The notes beneath the pieces were generated by a model. That model saw nothing but the letters and a program-made list of their open reading frames with translations. It was not told where the DNA came from and did no database searches. The position numbers and the translations under genes are program-made. Shown here one piece after another: positions 14,041-22,526 of a stretch of DNA of 32,524 nt. Every line of letters starts with the position of its first letter. The stretch's first letter is position 1. Source of the stretch: Bacteroidota bacterium (lineage in GTDB: Bacteria; Bacteroidota; Bacteroidia; Bacteroidales; Prolixibacteraceae); assembly GCA_023412195.1 (NCBI GenBank), contig JAEYNZ010000171.1, positions 1-32,524 of the forward strand. The letters run 5' to 3'.

Positions 14041-16771
14041 TGCGTGAAATCATGGAGTGAATCCTTTTTTCCATTCCAATAATTGGGAGAATGGCAAACC
14101 CGAATCCAACAGCATAAAGAATTTCTTTTAGTGAAAGCGGAACCGTATTAAAAATCTTTTGCATGAAGGGAACATATATAAAAATAGCCTGTAACAGAAG
14201 AACAGAACCTATTCCAAGGAATATAACCTTATTGGAAAACAAACCGATTTTAAGAAGGGAATCTTTCAGCGACCGGCAGTTGAGCATGTAAAAAATCTGA
14301 AACATGATAACAAACGTTACCGAAGTGGTTTGGGCACTGGCAAGGGCTACCTGTGCTTCTGTATTGCCGGCAGCCCCACCTGAATACTGTAAATTAAAAA
14401 GAATGATTGTGCCGGCAGTCATCAGGATGGAAACAAAGAACACCCTGAAGGTAACGAATTTGTTAAACAGGGGCTCATCGGGTTTCCTTGGGGGACGTTT
14501 CATCACATCGGGCTCTTTTACTTCGAATGCAAGTGGAAGTGCAAGTGCCACTGCTGCCACAAGGTTTATCCACAACAGTTGGGTGGGCAGCATGGGCAGT
14601 AACAGTTCGTTTGTTTCAGAATTGAAAGGAAAAAACATGATGCCATACACCAGAATGAATGCCAGTCCCAGGTTGGTGGGCAATAAAAAAGCAAGTGATT
14701 TAAGCAGGTTGTCATAAACCCTTCGCCCTTCCTCCACTGCTGCACTGATACTTGCGAAGTTGTCATCAGCCAGTACAATATCGGCCGATTCCTTTGAAAC
14801 AGAAGTGCCGGTTATACCCATGGCCACTCCGATGTTCGATTGCTTAAGTGAGGGTGCATCATTAACACCATCACCTGTCATTGCAACAATCTGGTTATCC
14901 TTTTGCAGCGATTTTACGAGCCTCAGTTTATGTTCCGGAGCCACCCTTGCAAAAATATTGGTATTTTTTGCGGCTTCATCCAATGCTGCGTCATCCATTT
15001 TCACCAGTTCAGACCCTGTAACAGCCTCTCCTTTTTCGGAAAGTCCCAGTTCCATACCAATTGAACGTGCTGTTGTCCGGTGGTCGCCGGTTATCATTTT
15101 CACGACAATTCCTGCATCATGACAAACTTTTATTGCATCTATGGCCTCAGGACGGGGCGGATCTATCATTCCGAACAGGCCTCCAAAGATGAATCCATCC
15201 TGCACATCCTTTTCGTCCATTTCGGTGTGCTGGCTTTCCTTATGTGCCACAGCCAGAACACGCATGCCTTTCTTTCCAAGCTTTTCAATCTGTTCAAAAA
15301 CGGCATCCTGCTCTACCTTTTCACCATTCAGGTGCGTGCTGCACCGTTTAACAATTACCTCGGGTGCGCCTTTAATAATGATGCGGGTCTGCCCGTTTTT
15401 GTTTAGGGTGGCCATGAATTTTGATTCCGAATCAAATGGAATCACATCAAGCCGTTTATGAGATTTTCTGATTTCATCGACATCAATTTGTGCCTTTGCC
15501 GCAGCAACAATCAAAGATACTTCAGTGGGATCACCCGTGATGCTGAATTTTTCCCCTTCAGGTTTAATGGTGGCATCGCTGCATAATACAGCATTTTCAA
15601 GAATGGTCTTTATATCATCAGGCAGTTCATTCATTTCCTGTTTACCGCTTTTAAATACTCCATCGGGATTATATCCCACCCCTGTTACCTGGATATCATG
15701 ATCTGCAGTCCATACTTCATTTACTGTCATTTCATTGCGGGTAAGCGTACCTGTTTTATCAGAACAGATTACAGTGGTGCTTCCCAGGGTTTCCACCGCA
15801 GGCAGCTTACGGATAATGGCCTTCCTCCGTGCCATACGCTGAACACCAATAGCCAGGGCAATGGTAACTACAGCAGGCAATCCTTCAGGGATGGCACCCA
15901 CAGCAAGGGCAATGGCAAATATCAGGCTGTCTTTTAATGCAGTGCCAACATCTGCGCCCTGTCCTGTAGCCCTTAAGGTACCAATTATCATGATGACTAT
16001 GGTGATGGCAATAATTCCAATTGTCAGATATTTCCCTACAACAGCCAGTTTCTTTGTAAGGGGAGTTTCCAGGTTTGTAGTTTCACCGAGCATTCCTGAA
16101 ATTTTGCCAAGCTCGGTATCCATGGCTGTACCTACTACCACAGCCGTTCCTGTACCACCTGAAACCATAGTGCCACTGTAAATCATGCAGTTTCTGTCGC
16201 CCAGTGAAGCTTCCACTTCAACGGGCTGGATGGATTTCTGCGAAGGTTGTGATTCTCCTGTAAGTGCAGCCTCCTCAACCGACATATTTTTCTGCCGCAT
16301 CAGCCGCATATCGGCAGGAATACGTTCTCCTGCCTCCAGTTCAACCACATCACCCGGCACAATTTCGGCAACAGGAATGGAAACTTTCCGGCCATCACGG
16401 TAAACCGTAGCATTTTCAGGTACCATTTCACTTAATGCCTCTATAGCTTTTCCTGCCTTGTACTCCTGAATAAATCCTATAATGGTGTTGATAACAACCA
16501 CAGAAAATACTACCAGTCCGTCGGTAATTTTCCCCAGAACCACTGCCAGTAAGCTTGAACCAATCAGAACCCAGATCAAGGGATTATTTACCTGCCGCCA
16601 CAAGAGGGTAAAAATGCTTTCCTCCTTTTTCCGCTGAATCCGGTTTTCACCATATTTCCTGATTCTTTCTTTTGCTTCGTCAGACGACAATCCCTTCTCT
16701 GAACTTTCAAGTTGCTTTATGACTTCAGTATGTTCTTTCGAATGCCAGTTCTTTTCTTTTTCAGTACCCAT
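14018..16771 (-). CDS. P2-type cation-transporting ATPase with atypical M5/M6 ion site
   Basis: This 917-aa membrane pump has all catalytic landmarks: TGES at 171-174 (actuator), PEGL at 295-298 (M4), the phosphorylated Asp338 in SDKTGT, KGAP at 468-471 and TGDGVNDAP at 632-640. The layout is that of SERCA/PMR1-like pumps. In M6, LLWINLVAAVALALPLAFE, the residues matching SERCA Thr799-Asp800 are Ala739-Ala740; in M5 the match to Glu771 is Leu703. Asn736 and Glu296 are kept. A two-site Ca2+ pump is therefore unlikely; related pumps such as mycobacterial CtpF share the AVAL...LAFE look. I chose the ATG at 16771 (MGTEKEKNWH) because the further-upstream start adds an unrelated segment. Residues at the very C-terminus come from a low-complexity repeat. 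Confidence 0.9.
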   Translation of the reverse strand: MGTEKEKNWHSKEHTEVIKQLESSEKGLSSDEAKERIRKYGENRIQRKKEESIFTLLWRQVNNPLIWVLIGSSLLAVVLGKITDGLVVFSVVVINTIIGFIQEYKAGKAIEALSEMVPENATVYRDGRKVSIPVAEIVPGDVVELEAGERIPADMRLMRQKNMSVEEAALTGESQPSQKSIQPVEVEASLGDRNCMIYSGTMVSGGTGTAVVVGTAMDTELGKISGMLGETTNLETPLTKKLAVVGKYLTIGIIAITIVIMIIGTLRATGQGADVGTALKDSLIFAIALAVGAIPEGLPAVVTIALAIGVQRMARRKAIIRKLPAVETLGSTTVICSDKTGTLTRNEMTVNEVWTADHDIQVTGVGYNPDGVFKSGKQEMNELPDDIKTILENAVLCSDATIKPEGEKFSITGDPTEVSLIVAAAKAQIDVDEIRKSHKRLDVIPFDSESKFMATLNKNGQTRIIIKGAPEVIVKRCSTHLNGEKVEQDAVFEQIEKLGKKGMRVLAVAHKESQHTEMDEKDVQDGFIFGGLFGMIDPPRPEAIDAIKVCHDAGIVVKMITGDHRTTARSIGMELGLSEKGEAVTGSELVKMDDAALDEAAKNTNIFARVAPEHKLRLVKSLQKDNQIVAMTGDGVNDAPSLKQSNIGVAMGITGTSVSKESADIVLADDNFASISAAVEEGRRVYDNLLKSLAFLLPTNLGLAFILVYGIMFFPFNSETNELLLPMLPTQLLWINLVAAVALALPLAFEVKEPDVMKRPPRKPDEPLFNKFVTFRVFFVSILMTAGTIILFNLQYSGGAAGNTEAQVALASAQTTSVTFVIMFQIFYMLNCRSLKDSLLKIGLFSNKVIFLGIGSVLLLQAIFIYVPFMQKIFNTVPLSLKEILYAVGFGFAILPIIGMEKRIHSMISRRKAKSKG

Positions 16772-16788
16772 ATGCCAATTATATAAGC

Positions 16789-16796
16789 CAAAGTTA
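16789..16796 (-). promoter_or_regulatory. Probable -7 element of the P-type ATPase gene
   Basis: The minus strand reads TAACTTTG (16796-16789), an exact TAnnTTTG match, 17 nt upstream of the ATPase ATG at 16771. No TTG was seen at the expected -33 position, so the promoter may be weak or factor-dependent. Its placement supports the start at 16771 over the upstream one at 16855. Confidence 0.45.
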
Positions 16797-16913
16797 GGAA
16801 ATGATTGTATTGCAGGATTAATTAACCTCCTTAAAAGATTAAAGTTTAAAATCAAATTGATAAATTAGGGGTATCAGAAAAAGATTCTGTTGCTTCAATA
16901 ATACTTCAACTCT

Positions 16914-17837
16914 ATGCATAAATCAATTTCAGAAACCAGGAGGGATTTTTTAAAACTAATGGCTGCTGTACCTGCCATACCTTTGATAGGAATTGCTCCA
17001 TTCCCGGGAGAAAAAAAAGCCGGTCAGGAGCCTTTAACCCACAAATTCAAGCTGAGCCTGAATGTTTATTCTTTCAATGCACCCTTGAGGGAAGGTAAAA
17101 TAGATCTTTTCGATGTGCTTGATTTCTGTGCAAGGTATAATTTTGATGCTATTGATCCAACCGGATACTACTTCCCGGGATATCCGGAACCACCTTCCGT
17201 TGAATTTATAAATGAGTTTAAAAAAAAGGCGTTTTTACTGGGCATCGATATCAGTGGGACAGGAATACGGAATGATTTTGCCAATCCTGACCCGGCAGCA
17301 CGGAAAGCCGATATTGAAATGATCAAGAGGTGGATTGAAGCAGCTGCCCGGCTGGGAATCCCAAACCTGCGGATTTTTGATGGTACCAATGCACATGAAG
17401 GGTATTCACAGGAGCAGGTATTTCAATGGATGGCCCGCGATATCAGGGAATGTTGTGAGTATGGCAGGCAGTATGGAGTGATCATCGCCCTGCAGAACCA
17501 CAATGATTTTATGAAAACAGCAGATGAAATTAACCGGATGTTTAAGATGGTTGACTCAGAATGGCTTGGATTGAACCTCGATATTGGCAGCTACCGACAG
17601 CATGATCCATATGAAGAAATTGAAAAGACAATTCATCATGCCGTGACCTGGCAGATCAAGGAGAATGTCTGGATTGACGGAAAAGAAACGCCGGCAGATT
17701 TCATAAAGCTTTTCAGGATCATAAAGAAAGCCGGCTACAGGGGTTACCTGCCTCTTGAAACACTGGGAGCAGGAGATCCTTATGAGAAGGTTCCAGTACT
17801 TCTTGACCGGGTCCATCATGCCCTGCAGACAATTTAA
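16914..17837 (+). CDS. Exported sugar phosphate isomerase/epimerase-like TIM-barrel protein
   Basis: This 307-aa protein is of the xylose isomerase-like TIM-barrel family (AP endonuclease 2 superfamily). Residues 8-13 (TRRDFL) and the following hydrophobic stretch to about 30 form a Tat signal, so it probably acts in the periplasm. Barrel motifs include LSLNVYSFN at 47-55, FDAIDPTGYYFPGYP at 77-91, IIALQNHNDF at 190-199, LGLNLDIGS at 218-226 and GYLPLETLG at 278-286. The ALENH-type metal residue is Gln194 in place of Glu; Asp223 and Glu282 remain. Relatives include keto-sugar isomerases and lyases acting on 3-keto glycosides. It precedes a YiaK-like dehydrogenase by 12 nt, so the two form an operon. 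The substrate is not known. Confidence 0.82.
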   Translation: MHKSISETRRDFLKLMAAVPAIPLIGIAPFPGEKKAGQEPLTHKFKLSLNVYSFNAPLREGKIDLFDVLDFCARYNFDAIDPTGYYFPGYPEPPSVEFINEFKKKAFLLGIDISGTGIRNDFANPDPAARKADIEMIKRWIEAAARLGIPNLRIFDGTNAHEGYSQEQVFQWMARDIRECCEYGRQYGVIIALQNHNDFMKTADEINRMFKMVDSEWLGLNLDIGSYRQHDPYEEIEKTIHHAVTWQIKENVWIDGKETPADFIKLFRIIKKAGYRGYLPLETLGAGDPYEKVPVLLDRVHHALQTI

Positions 17838-17849
17838 AAACATTATGAA

Positions 17850-18857
17850 ATGAGCAAAATCCGCATAAGCTATGCAGAAATGTTGCAGGTGTTCCGGCAG
17901 GTGCTATTACGAAATGGCTTTTCTGAATCAAAAGCAGATGCCTGTGCCCGTATATTTGCAGGTAATAGTCTTGATGGAATATACTCACACGGCATCAATC
18001 GTTTTCCCAGGTTTATTGAATATACGATGCGCGGTTTTGTACGTGCAGATGCAGAGCCTGCTCTTGTACACGCTGCAGGGGCTATGGAACAATGGAACGG
18101 GCAACTAGGCCCGGGGCCTTTAAATGCAGTTTTTTGCACCACCAGGGCGATGCAGCTTGCCTCTGAACACGGAATCGGTTGTGTAGCAATTGCCAACACA
18201 AATCACTGGATGCGCGGCGGAACGTATGGCTGGCAGGCTGCTGAAAAAGGATTTGCCTTTATTGGCTGGACCAATACTGAAGCCAACATGCCTGCCTGGG
18301 GAGCAAAAGACAGCCGGCTGGGCAATAATCCTCTTGTACTCGCTCTGCCTTATAATACAGAAGCAATCGTTCTGGATTTTGCCATGACCCAATATTCATA
18401 TGGTAAAATGGAAGCAACCCAATTGGAAGATTCTTTACTATCCTTTCCCGGAGGCTTTGATATAACAGGTAATCTGACACAGCATCCCGGAGAAATCCTG
18501 CATTCAAGAAGAGCACTCCCTATCGGATACTGGAAAGGAGCAGGATTGTCGCTTTTACTGGATCTATTGGCTACAATTCTGTCAGCAGGTTTATCTACCC
18601 GGGAGCTCAGCCTCAACGAGGCTGAATATGGTGTATCACAGGTATATATTGCTTTTAGCCTTGAAAAATTAGGAAATTTTCCTACTATTCAAAAAACAAT
18701 CAGCGATATCATTTCAGATTATAAAAATTCTTTGCCAGAACGCTCATCTTCTGAAATCAGGTATCCGGGAGAGAGGGTGCTTCTTACTCGTAAAAATAAC
18801 CTTGCTGAAGGCATCCCTGTTCTTGAATCTATCTGGAAAAAAATCCTGGAATTGTAG
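17850..18857 (+). CDS. yiaK: 2,3-diketo-L-gulonate reductase-like (YiaK-type) dehydrogenase
   Basis: This 335-aa cytoplasmic protein belongs to the LDH2/MDH2 (malate/L-lactate/ureidoglycolate dehydrogenase) family, which has its own NAD(P)-binding fold. The subgroup signature of E. coli YiaK is clear: YSHGINRFPRFIE at 45-57 with the catalytic-type His47, NHWMRGGTYGWQAAEKG at 118-134, PAWGAKDSRLGNNPL at 148-162 and LPIGYWKGAGLSLLLD at 223-238. The length matches E. coli YiaK (332 aa). YiaK interconverts 2,3-diketo-L-gulonate and 3-keto-L-gulonate, an ascorbate/uronate-type catabolic step. There is no signal peptide, so its substrate must enter the cytoplasm. It is 12 nt behind the exported TIM-barrel gene. 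Exact substrate identity is inferred, and the symbol is used for similarity only. Confidence 0.85.
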   Translation: MSKIRISYAEMLQVFRQVLLRNGFSESKADACARIFAGNSLDGIYSHGINRFPRFIEYTMRGFVRADAEPALVHAAGAMEQWNGQLGPGPLNAVFCTTRAMQLASEHGIGCVAIANTNHWMRGGTYGWQAAEKGFAFIGWTNTEANMPAWGAKDSRLGNNPLVLALPYNTEAIVLDFAMTQYSYGKMEATQLEDSLLSFPGGFDITGNLTQHPGEILHSRRALPIGYWKGAGLSLLLDLLATILSAGLSTRELSLNEAEYGVSQVYIAFSLEKLGNFPTIQKTISDIISDYKNSLPERSSSEIRYPGERVLLTRKNNLAEGIPVLESIWKKILEL

Positions 18858-18977
18858 CCCAGGGGATTATATTTTTGATGAAATTATCAAAAAACTATTC
18901 TCCATTTATTTTACGGTAAAGTTTCAATTAGGTAAATTGTAAGCCATTAATTTAAACCAACAAAAATCTTATAATCT

Positions 18978-20351
18978 ATGACAAAAAGAAGAGAATTTAT
19001 TAAAAAAAGCCTTGCCGGAACAGCTGGGATTGCGATTGGCGGGCTTGGGTTCAGTGCCAGGTCGTACGGTTCCATTATGGGAGCCAATGAAAGGGTTACA
19101 CTTGCTGTTATCGGTATCCGCGGACAAGGTGGAGGGCACATCAATACATGGTGTTCCTTAAAGGATAACAGGAATGTTTACCTGAAAACAATATGCGATG
19201 TGGATGAATCCCTTTTTGCAGAGCGTGCCAAAACAGTGGAGAAATCGATGGGTCAAATGCCTGTTACGGAATGGGACATGCGACGGGTTTTCGATGACAA
19301 GGACATTGATGCCGTTTCATTTGCTACGCCCAATCATTGGCATGCCCTGGGCACTGTTTGGGCTTGTCAGGCAGGAAAACATGTTTATGTTGAAAAACCT
19401 TCCAGCCACAATGTATTTGAAGGCAGAAAAATGATTGAAGCTGCACGTAAATACAATCGGAGAGTGCAGGTTGGTTTTCAAAACCGTTCGATTGCCAATG
19501 TAATGGAGGCCATGAAGTTCCTTCATGAAGGAGGAATTGGTGAAGTTTACCTGTCAAAAGGATTGTGCTATAAGCCCCGTGATTCATTCGGAATTTCAAC
19601 CGACAGCAATCCGCCTTCTTCCCTACATTACGACTTATGGTTAGGGCCGGCACCATACCGTGCATACAATGAAAAAAGAGGTCACTACAACTGGCACTGG
19701 CACTGGGATACCGGTAACGGTGATACCGGCAACCAGGGGCCGCACCAGTTTGATATAGCAAGATGGGGACTGAACAAAAATGAACATCCTGCCAAAATCT
19801 ACAGCACAGGTGGCATTTATGGCATCAGCCCGAAAGAATGTTCCCAGGAAACACCCAACACCCAAACATCCCTGTTTACATATAACGATGGCAAGGTACT
19901 GGAGTTTGAAACCAGGGGGCGTTTCACACACGGAGAATCCGGACTGGATATCAAAATAGGCAACATGTTTTATGGTACTGATGGATATCTTGAACTGAAC
20001 GGTAGCACCTGGAAGGCATTCCGGCAAAGAGAACGTGAACCGTTTGCCGGTTCTTCTAAGGAGTCATCAGAGGTTCCTAAAGATCCAACCTTTAGGGCTG
20101 CACCCGGTGGTGCAGAACATTATGCCAACTTCATAGATGCTATCCGCTCAGGAAGTGATTACAACCTTAACTGTGATATACGGGAAGGACATTATTCCTC
20201 AGCATTACCCATTTTGGCGAATATTTCCTACAGGTTAAAAAGAGACCTCAACTTTATGGGCGACTATGAAAAATTTGCAAATGATCCGGAAGCGGACCTG
20301 ATGCTGACAAGAAACTACAGGCCTCCCTGTGTAGTTCCGAATGAAGTTTAA
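18978..20351 (+). CDS. Tat-exported Gfo/Idh/MocA family oxidoreductase (paralog C)
   Basis: This 457-aa NAD(P)-dependent oxidoreductase starts with a Tat signal (KRREFI at 3-8 followed by a glycine/alanine-rich stretch to about 28). The Rossmann segment is AVIGIRGQGGGH at 43-54. The canonical motif EKP is intact at 139-141 in GKHVYVEKPSSHN. The C-terminal domain shows WHWDTGNGDTGNQGPHQFDI, a family signature thought to include the active-site histidine and acidic residues. It is more distant from paralogs A and B than they are from each other. It lies 120 nt after the YiaK-like gene on the same strand, so it could be in the same transcript or have its own promoter. The substrate is unknown, but glycoside or sugar C-OH oxidation fits the family. 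Confidence 0.88.
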   Translation: MTKRREFIKKSLAGTAGIAIGGLGFSARSYGSIMGANERVTLAVIGIRGQGGGHINTWCSLKDNRNVYLKTICDVDESLFAERAKTVEKSMGQMPVTEWDMRRVFDDKDIDAVSFATPNHWHALGTVWACQAGKHVYVEKPSSHNVFEGRKMIEAARKYNRRVQVGFQNRSIANVMEAMKFLHEGGIGEVYLSKGLCYKPRDSFGISTDSNPPSSLHYDLWLGPAPYRAYNEKRGHYNWHWHWDTGNGDTGNQGPHQFDIARWGLNKNEHPAKIYSTGGIYGISPKECSQETPNTQTSLFTYNDGKVLEFETRGRFTHGESGLDIKIGNMFYGTDGYLELNGSTWKAFRQREREPFAGSSKESSEVPKDPTFRAAPGGAEHYANFIDAIRSGSDYNLNCDIREGHYSSALPILANISYRLKRDLNFMGDYEKFANDPEADLMLTRNYRPPCVVPNEV

Positions 20352-20383
20352 TTATTTGAATTTCTGATATATTATTCATAAAA

Positions 20384-20409
20384 AATCCCGGGGTCATTAC
20401 CCCGGGATT
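20384..20409 (+). terminator. GC-rich hairpin, likely terminator of paralog C
   Basis: AATCCCGGGGT (20384-20394) and ACCCCGGGATT (20399-20409) form a perfect 11-bp stem around the loop CATT. The + strand is followed by AAAAC and not by a T run, whereas the minus strand is followed by TTTT, so the hairpin could also act on minus-strand transcription. It lies 32 nt past the paralog C stop codon. Confidence 0.6.
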
Positions 20410-20514
20410 AAAACTAAACCTAACTAAACCAAACTTATGAAAAAACAGCAAATTGTATTCTAATCATTGTTAAACATCCTAAGCGTTTAACTGTTTTCAT
20501 GACTCTTATATAAT

Positions 20515-20545
20515 ATCAAAATATATGCCAAAAATATATTTTGAT
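20515..20545. repeat. AT-rich 12-bp perfect inverted repeat
   Basis: ATCAAAATATAT (20515-20526) and ATATATTTTGAT (20534-20545) are exact reverse complements separated by GCCAAAA. It has no GC core and no T run, which makes a protein-binding site or a replicated AT-rich element more likely than a terminator. Confidence 0.5.
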
Positions 20546-20651
20546 TGTACAACTACCATATTTTCGATCCTGCTTTCTTTTCTTCTGCGGCTTACAATAA
20601 CAGTTCATTTCCAAAATCGAAGATATTCAATTTTCCAATCTTAAATTTAGA

Positions 20652-20659
20652 TATCTTTG
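20652..20659 (+). promoter_or_regulatory. Probable -7 element of lepA
   Basis: TATCTTTG at 20652-20659 is an exact TAnnTTTG match and lies 35 nt upstream of the lepA ATG at 20695. A good TTTG was not found at the -33 position (the sequence there is TTTTCC). It supports the start at 20695 over the upstream extension from 20545, which would begin before the promoter. Confidence 0.55.
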
Positions 20660-20694
20660 CGGAAATTTCAGGAAAGGATTACAGGTACAAGCAT

Positions 20695-22482
20695 ATGAAT
20701 AGAATACGCAATTTTTGCATCATCGCACATATTGATCATGGAAAAAGCACATTAGCCGACCGGTTGCTGGTCTACACCAAAACTATAGGGGAGCGTGAAA
20801 TGCGCGATCAGGTGCTTGATAGTATGGATCTGGAACAGGAAAGGGGAATAACCATTAAGAGCCACGCCATACAAATGAATTATGAGCATAACGGTGAAAT
20901 ATATAAGCTAAATTTAATTGATACCCCCGGCCATGTTGATTTTTCATATGAGGTTTCCAGATCAATTGCTGCCTGCGAAGGGGCACTTTTGATTATAGAT
21001 GCAACCCAGGGAATACAAGCCCAAACCATCTCAAATCTCTACCTGGCCCTGGAACATGACCTTGAAATCATACCCATCCTGAATAAAATGGATCTTCCAA
21101 ATGCCATACCTGAGGTAGTTGAAGATCAGATTATTGATTTAATTGGCTGCGATCGTGAAGACATCATTCATGCAAGCGGCAAAACCGGAATGGGCGTGGA
21201 AGCCATTCTTGAACGAATCATTGAAAAGGTTCCTCCCCCCAAAGGAGACCTTGAAGCCCCATTGCAGGCACTTATTTTCGATTCAGTTTTTAACTCCTTC
21301 AGGGGGGTGATTGCCTATTTTAAAATTATGAACGGCCGCATTAAAACAAAGGACCTGGTAAAATTTGTTGCAACCGAAAAGCAATATAATGCAGATGAAA
21401 TAGGCGTGTTAAAACTGGGGCTGGTTCCACGTGACGAGTTGGGTGCAGGTGACGTGGGATATATTATTTCCGGAATAAAAAGTGCCAAGGAGGTAAAGGT
21501 TGGTGATACCATTACACACGTTAACAGGCCATGCGATAAGGCAATATCCGGATTCGAAGAAGTTAAACCAATGGTTTTTGCTGGAATCTATCCGATTGAC
21601 GCCGATGATTATGAAGATTTACGCGGTGCAATGGATAAACTGCAATTGAATGATGCTTCCCTTACATTTGAACCTGAGTCATCGGCAGCCCTGGGGTTTG
21701 GTTTCCGGTGCGGATTCCTTGGATTGCTTCACATGGAAATCATCCAGGAGAGGCTGGAAAGAGAATACGATATGAATGTAATTACTACGGTTCCAAACGT
21801 TTCATACAATGTACTGCTGACCAACGGAAATACGGAAAAGGTCTATAACCCTTCAGGATTACCTAATACCACCCTGATAGATACTATAGAAGAGCCATTT
21901 ATCAGGGCAAGTATTATAACTGCATCCGAGTTTATCGGGCCTGTCATGAATCTGTGTCTCGATAAAAGAGGAACCCTTGTCAGCCAGAATTACCTGACTG
22001 CCGAACGGGCCGAACTGGTTTTTAATCTGCCCCTGGGTGAAATTGTTTTTGATTTTTATGACAAGCTTAAGAGCATTTCACGCGGGTATGCCTCCTTTGA
22101 TTATCATATGAGCGGATATAAACCTGCCAAACTGGTAAGGCTCGATATTCTGCTGAATGGCGAAATGGTCGATGCACTTTCTACCCTTACCCACTTCGAT
22201 AATGCTTATTCTTTTGGCCGCCGCATGTGTGAAAAACTAAGAGAGTTGATCCCAAGGCAACAGTTCGATATCGCCATACAGGCTGCTATCGGCTCTAAAA
22301 TTATCGCACGCGAAACAGTTAAAGCCTTACGGAAGGATGTAACTGCAAAATGCTACGGAGGTGACATTACCCGTAAACGTAAACTCCTTGAAAAACAGAA
22401 AAAAGGTAAAAAGCGTATGAAACAGGTTGGTAATGTGGAGGTACCGCAGAATGCCTTTTTAGCCGTATTGAAGCTGGATTGA
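20695..22482 (+). CDS. lepA: Elongation factor 4 (LepA), ribosomal back-translocase GTPase
   Basis: This 595-aa translational GTPase binds the ribosome and is proposed to reverse or remodel mistranslocated or stalled states. The P-loop AHIDHGKST lies at 11-19, the switch I threonine is Thr53 in RGITIKS, DTPGH at 76-80 is the G3 motif and LNKMD near 130 is G4. The C-terminal LepA-specific domain ends in TRKRKLLEKQKKGKKRMK, typical of EF4. The length equals that of other LepA proteins (about 597-600 aa) when started at the ATG at 20695; the open frame from 20545 adds an unconserved 50 residues. A bidirectional terminator separates it from the convergent rprY gene. Confidence 0.97.
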   Translation: MNRIRNFCIIAHIDHGKSTLADRLLVYTKTIGEREMRDQVLDSMDLEQERGITIKSHAIQMNYEHNGEIYKLNLIDTPGHVDFSYEVSRSIAACEGALLIIDATQGIQAQTISNLYLALEHDLEIIPILNKMDLPNAIPEVVEDQIIDLIGCDREDIIHASGKTGMGVEAILERIIEKVPPPKGDLEAPLQALIFDSVFNSFRGVIAYFKIMNGRIKTKDLVKFVATEKQYNADEIGVLKLGLVPRDELGAGDVGYIISGIKSAKEVKVGDTITHVNRPCDKAISGFEEVKPMVFAGIYPIDADDYEDLRGAMDKLQLNDASLTFEPESSAALGFGFRCGFLGLLHMEIIQERLEREYDMNVITTVPNVSYNVLLTNGNTEKVYNPSGLPNTTLIDTIEEPFIRASIITASEFIGPVMNLCLDKRGTLVSQNYLTAERAELVFNLPLGEIVFDFYDKLKSISRGYASFDYHMSGYKPAKLVRLDILLNGEMVDALSTLTHFDNAYSFGRRMCEKLRELIPRQQFDIAIQAAIGSKIIARETVKALRKDVTAKCYGGDITRKRKLLEKQKKGKKRMKQVGNVEVPQNAFLAVLKLD

Positions 22483-22492
22483 TTCATGAAAA

Positions 22493-22515
22493 AACCGGAC
22501 TGTTATGGTCCGGTT
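22493..22515. terminator. Bidirectional terminator between lepA and rprY
   Basis: AACCGGAC (22493-22500) pairs with GTCCGGTT (22508-22515) around a 7-nt loop. It is flanked by an A run on the left, which reads as a T run for the minus-strand transcript. It lies in the 44-nt gap between the convergent stop codons. Confidence 0.7.
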
Positions 22516-22526
22516 GCCGTTGATCT

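Larger units (their letters stand above)
20352..20694. other. Intergenic region before lepA
   Basis: The 343-bp gap contains a GC-rich hairpin (20384-20409), a leader-like string (AAACTAAACC, TAACTAAACC) ending in a start codon and an 8-codon frame (20437-20463, MKKQQIVF), an AT-rich 12-bp inverted repeat (20515-20545) and the lepA -7 element (20652-20659). The A/C-rich leader followed by ATGAAAAAA resembles the start regions of SusC-type genes in this phylum and could be a remnant of one, but nothing downstream supports a gene. Confidence 0.5.

Noticed and set aside
16772..16855. Upstream start of the P-type ATPase
   Set aside because: It would lie before the predicted -7 element (16789-16796) and adds a segment foreign to the family's N-terminus.
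20545..20694. N-terminal extension of lepA from TTG 20545
   Set aside because: It precedes the -7 element, is poorly conserved in character and makes the protein 50 residues longer than LepA usually is.
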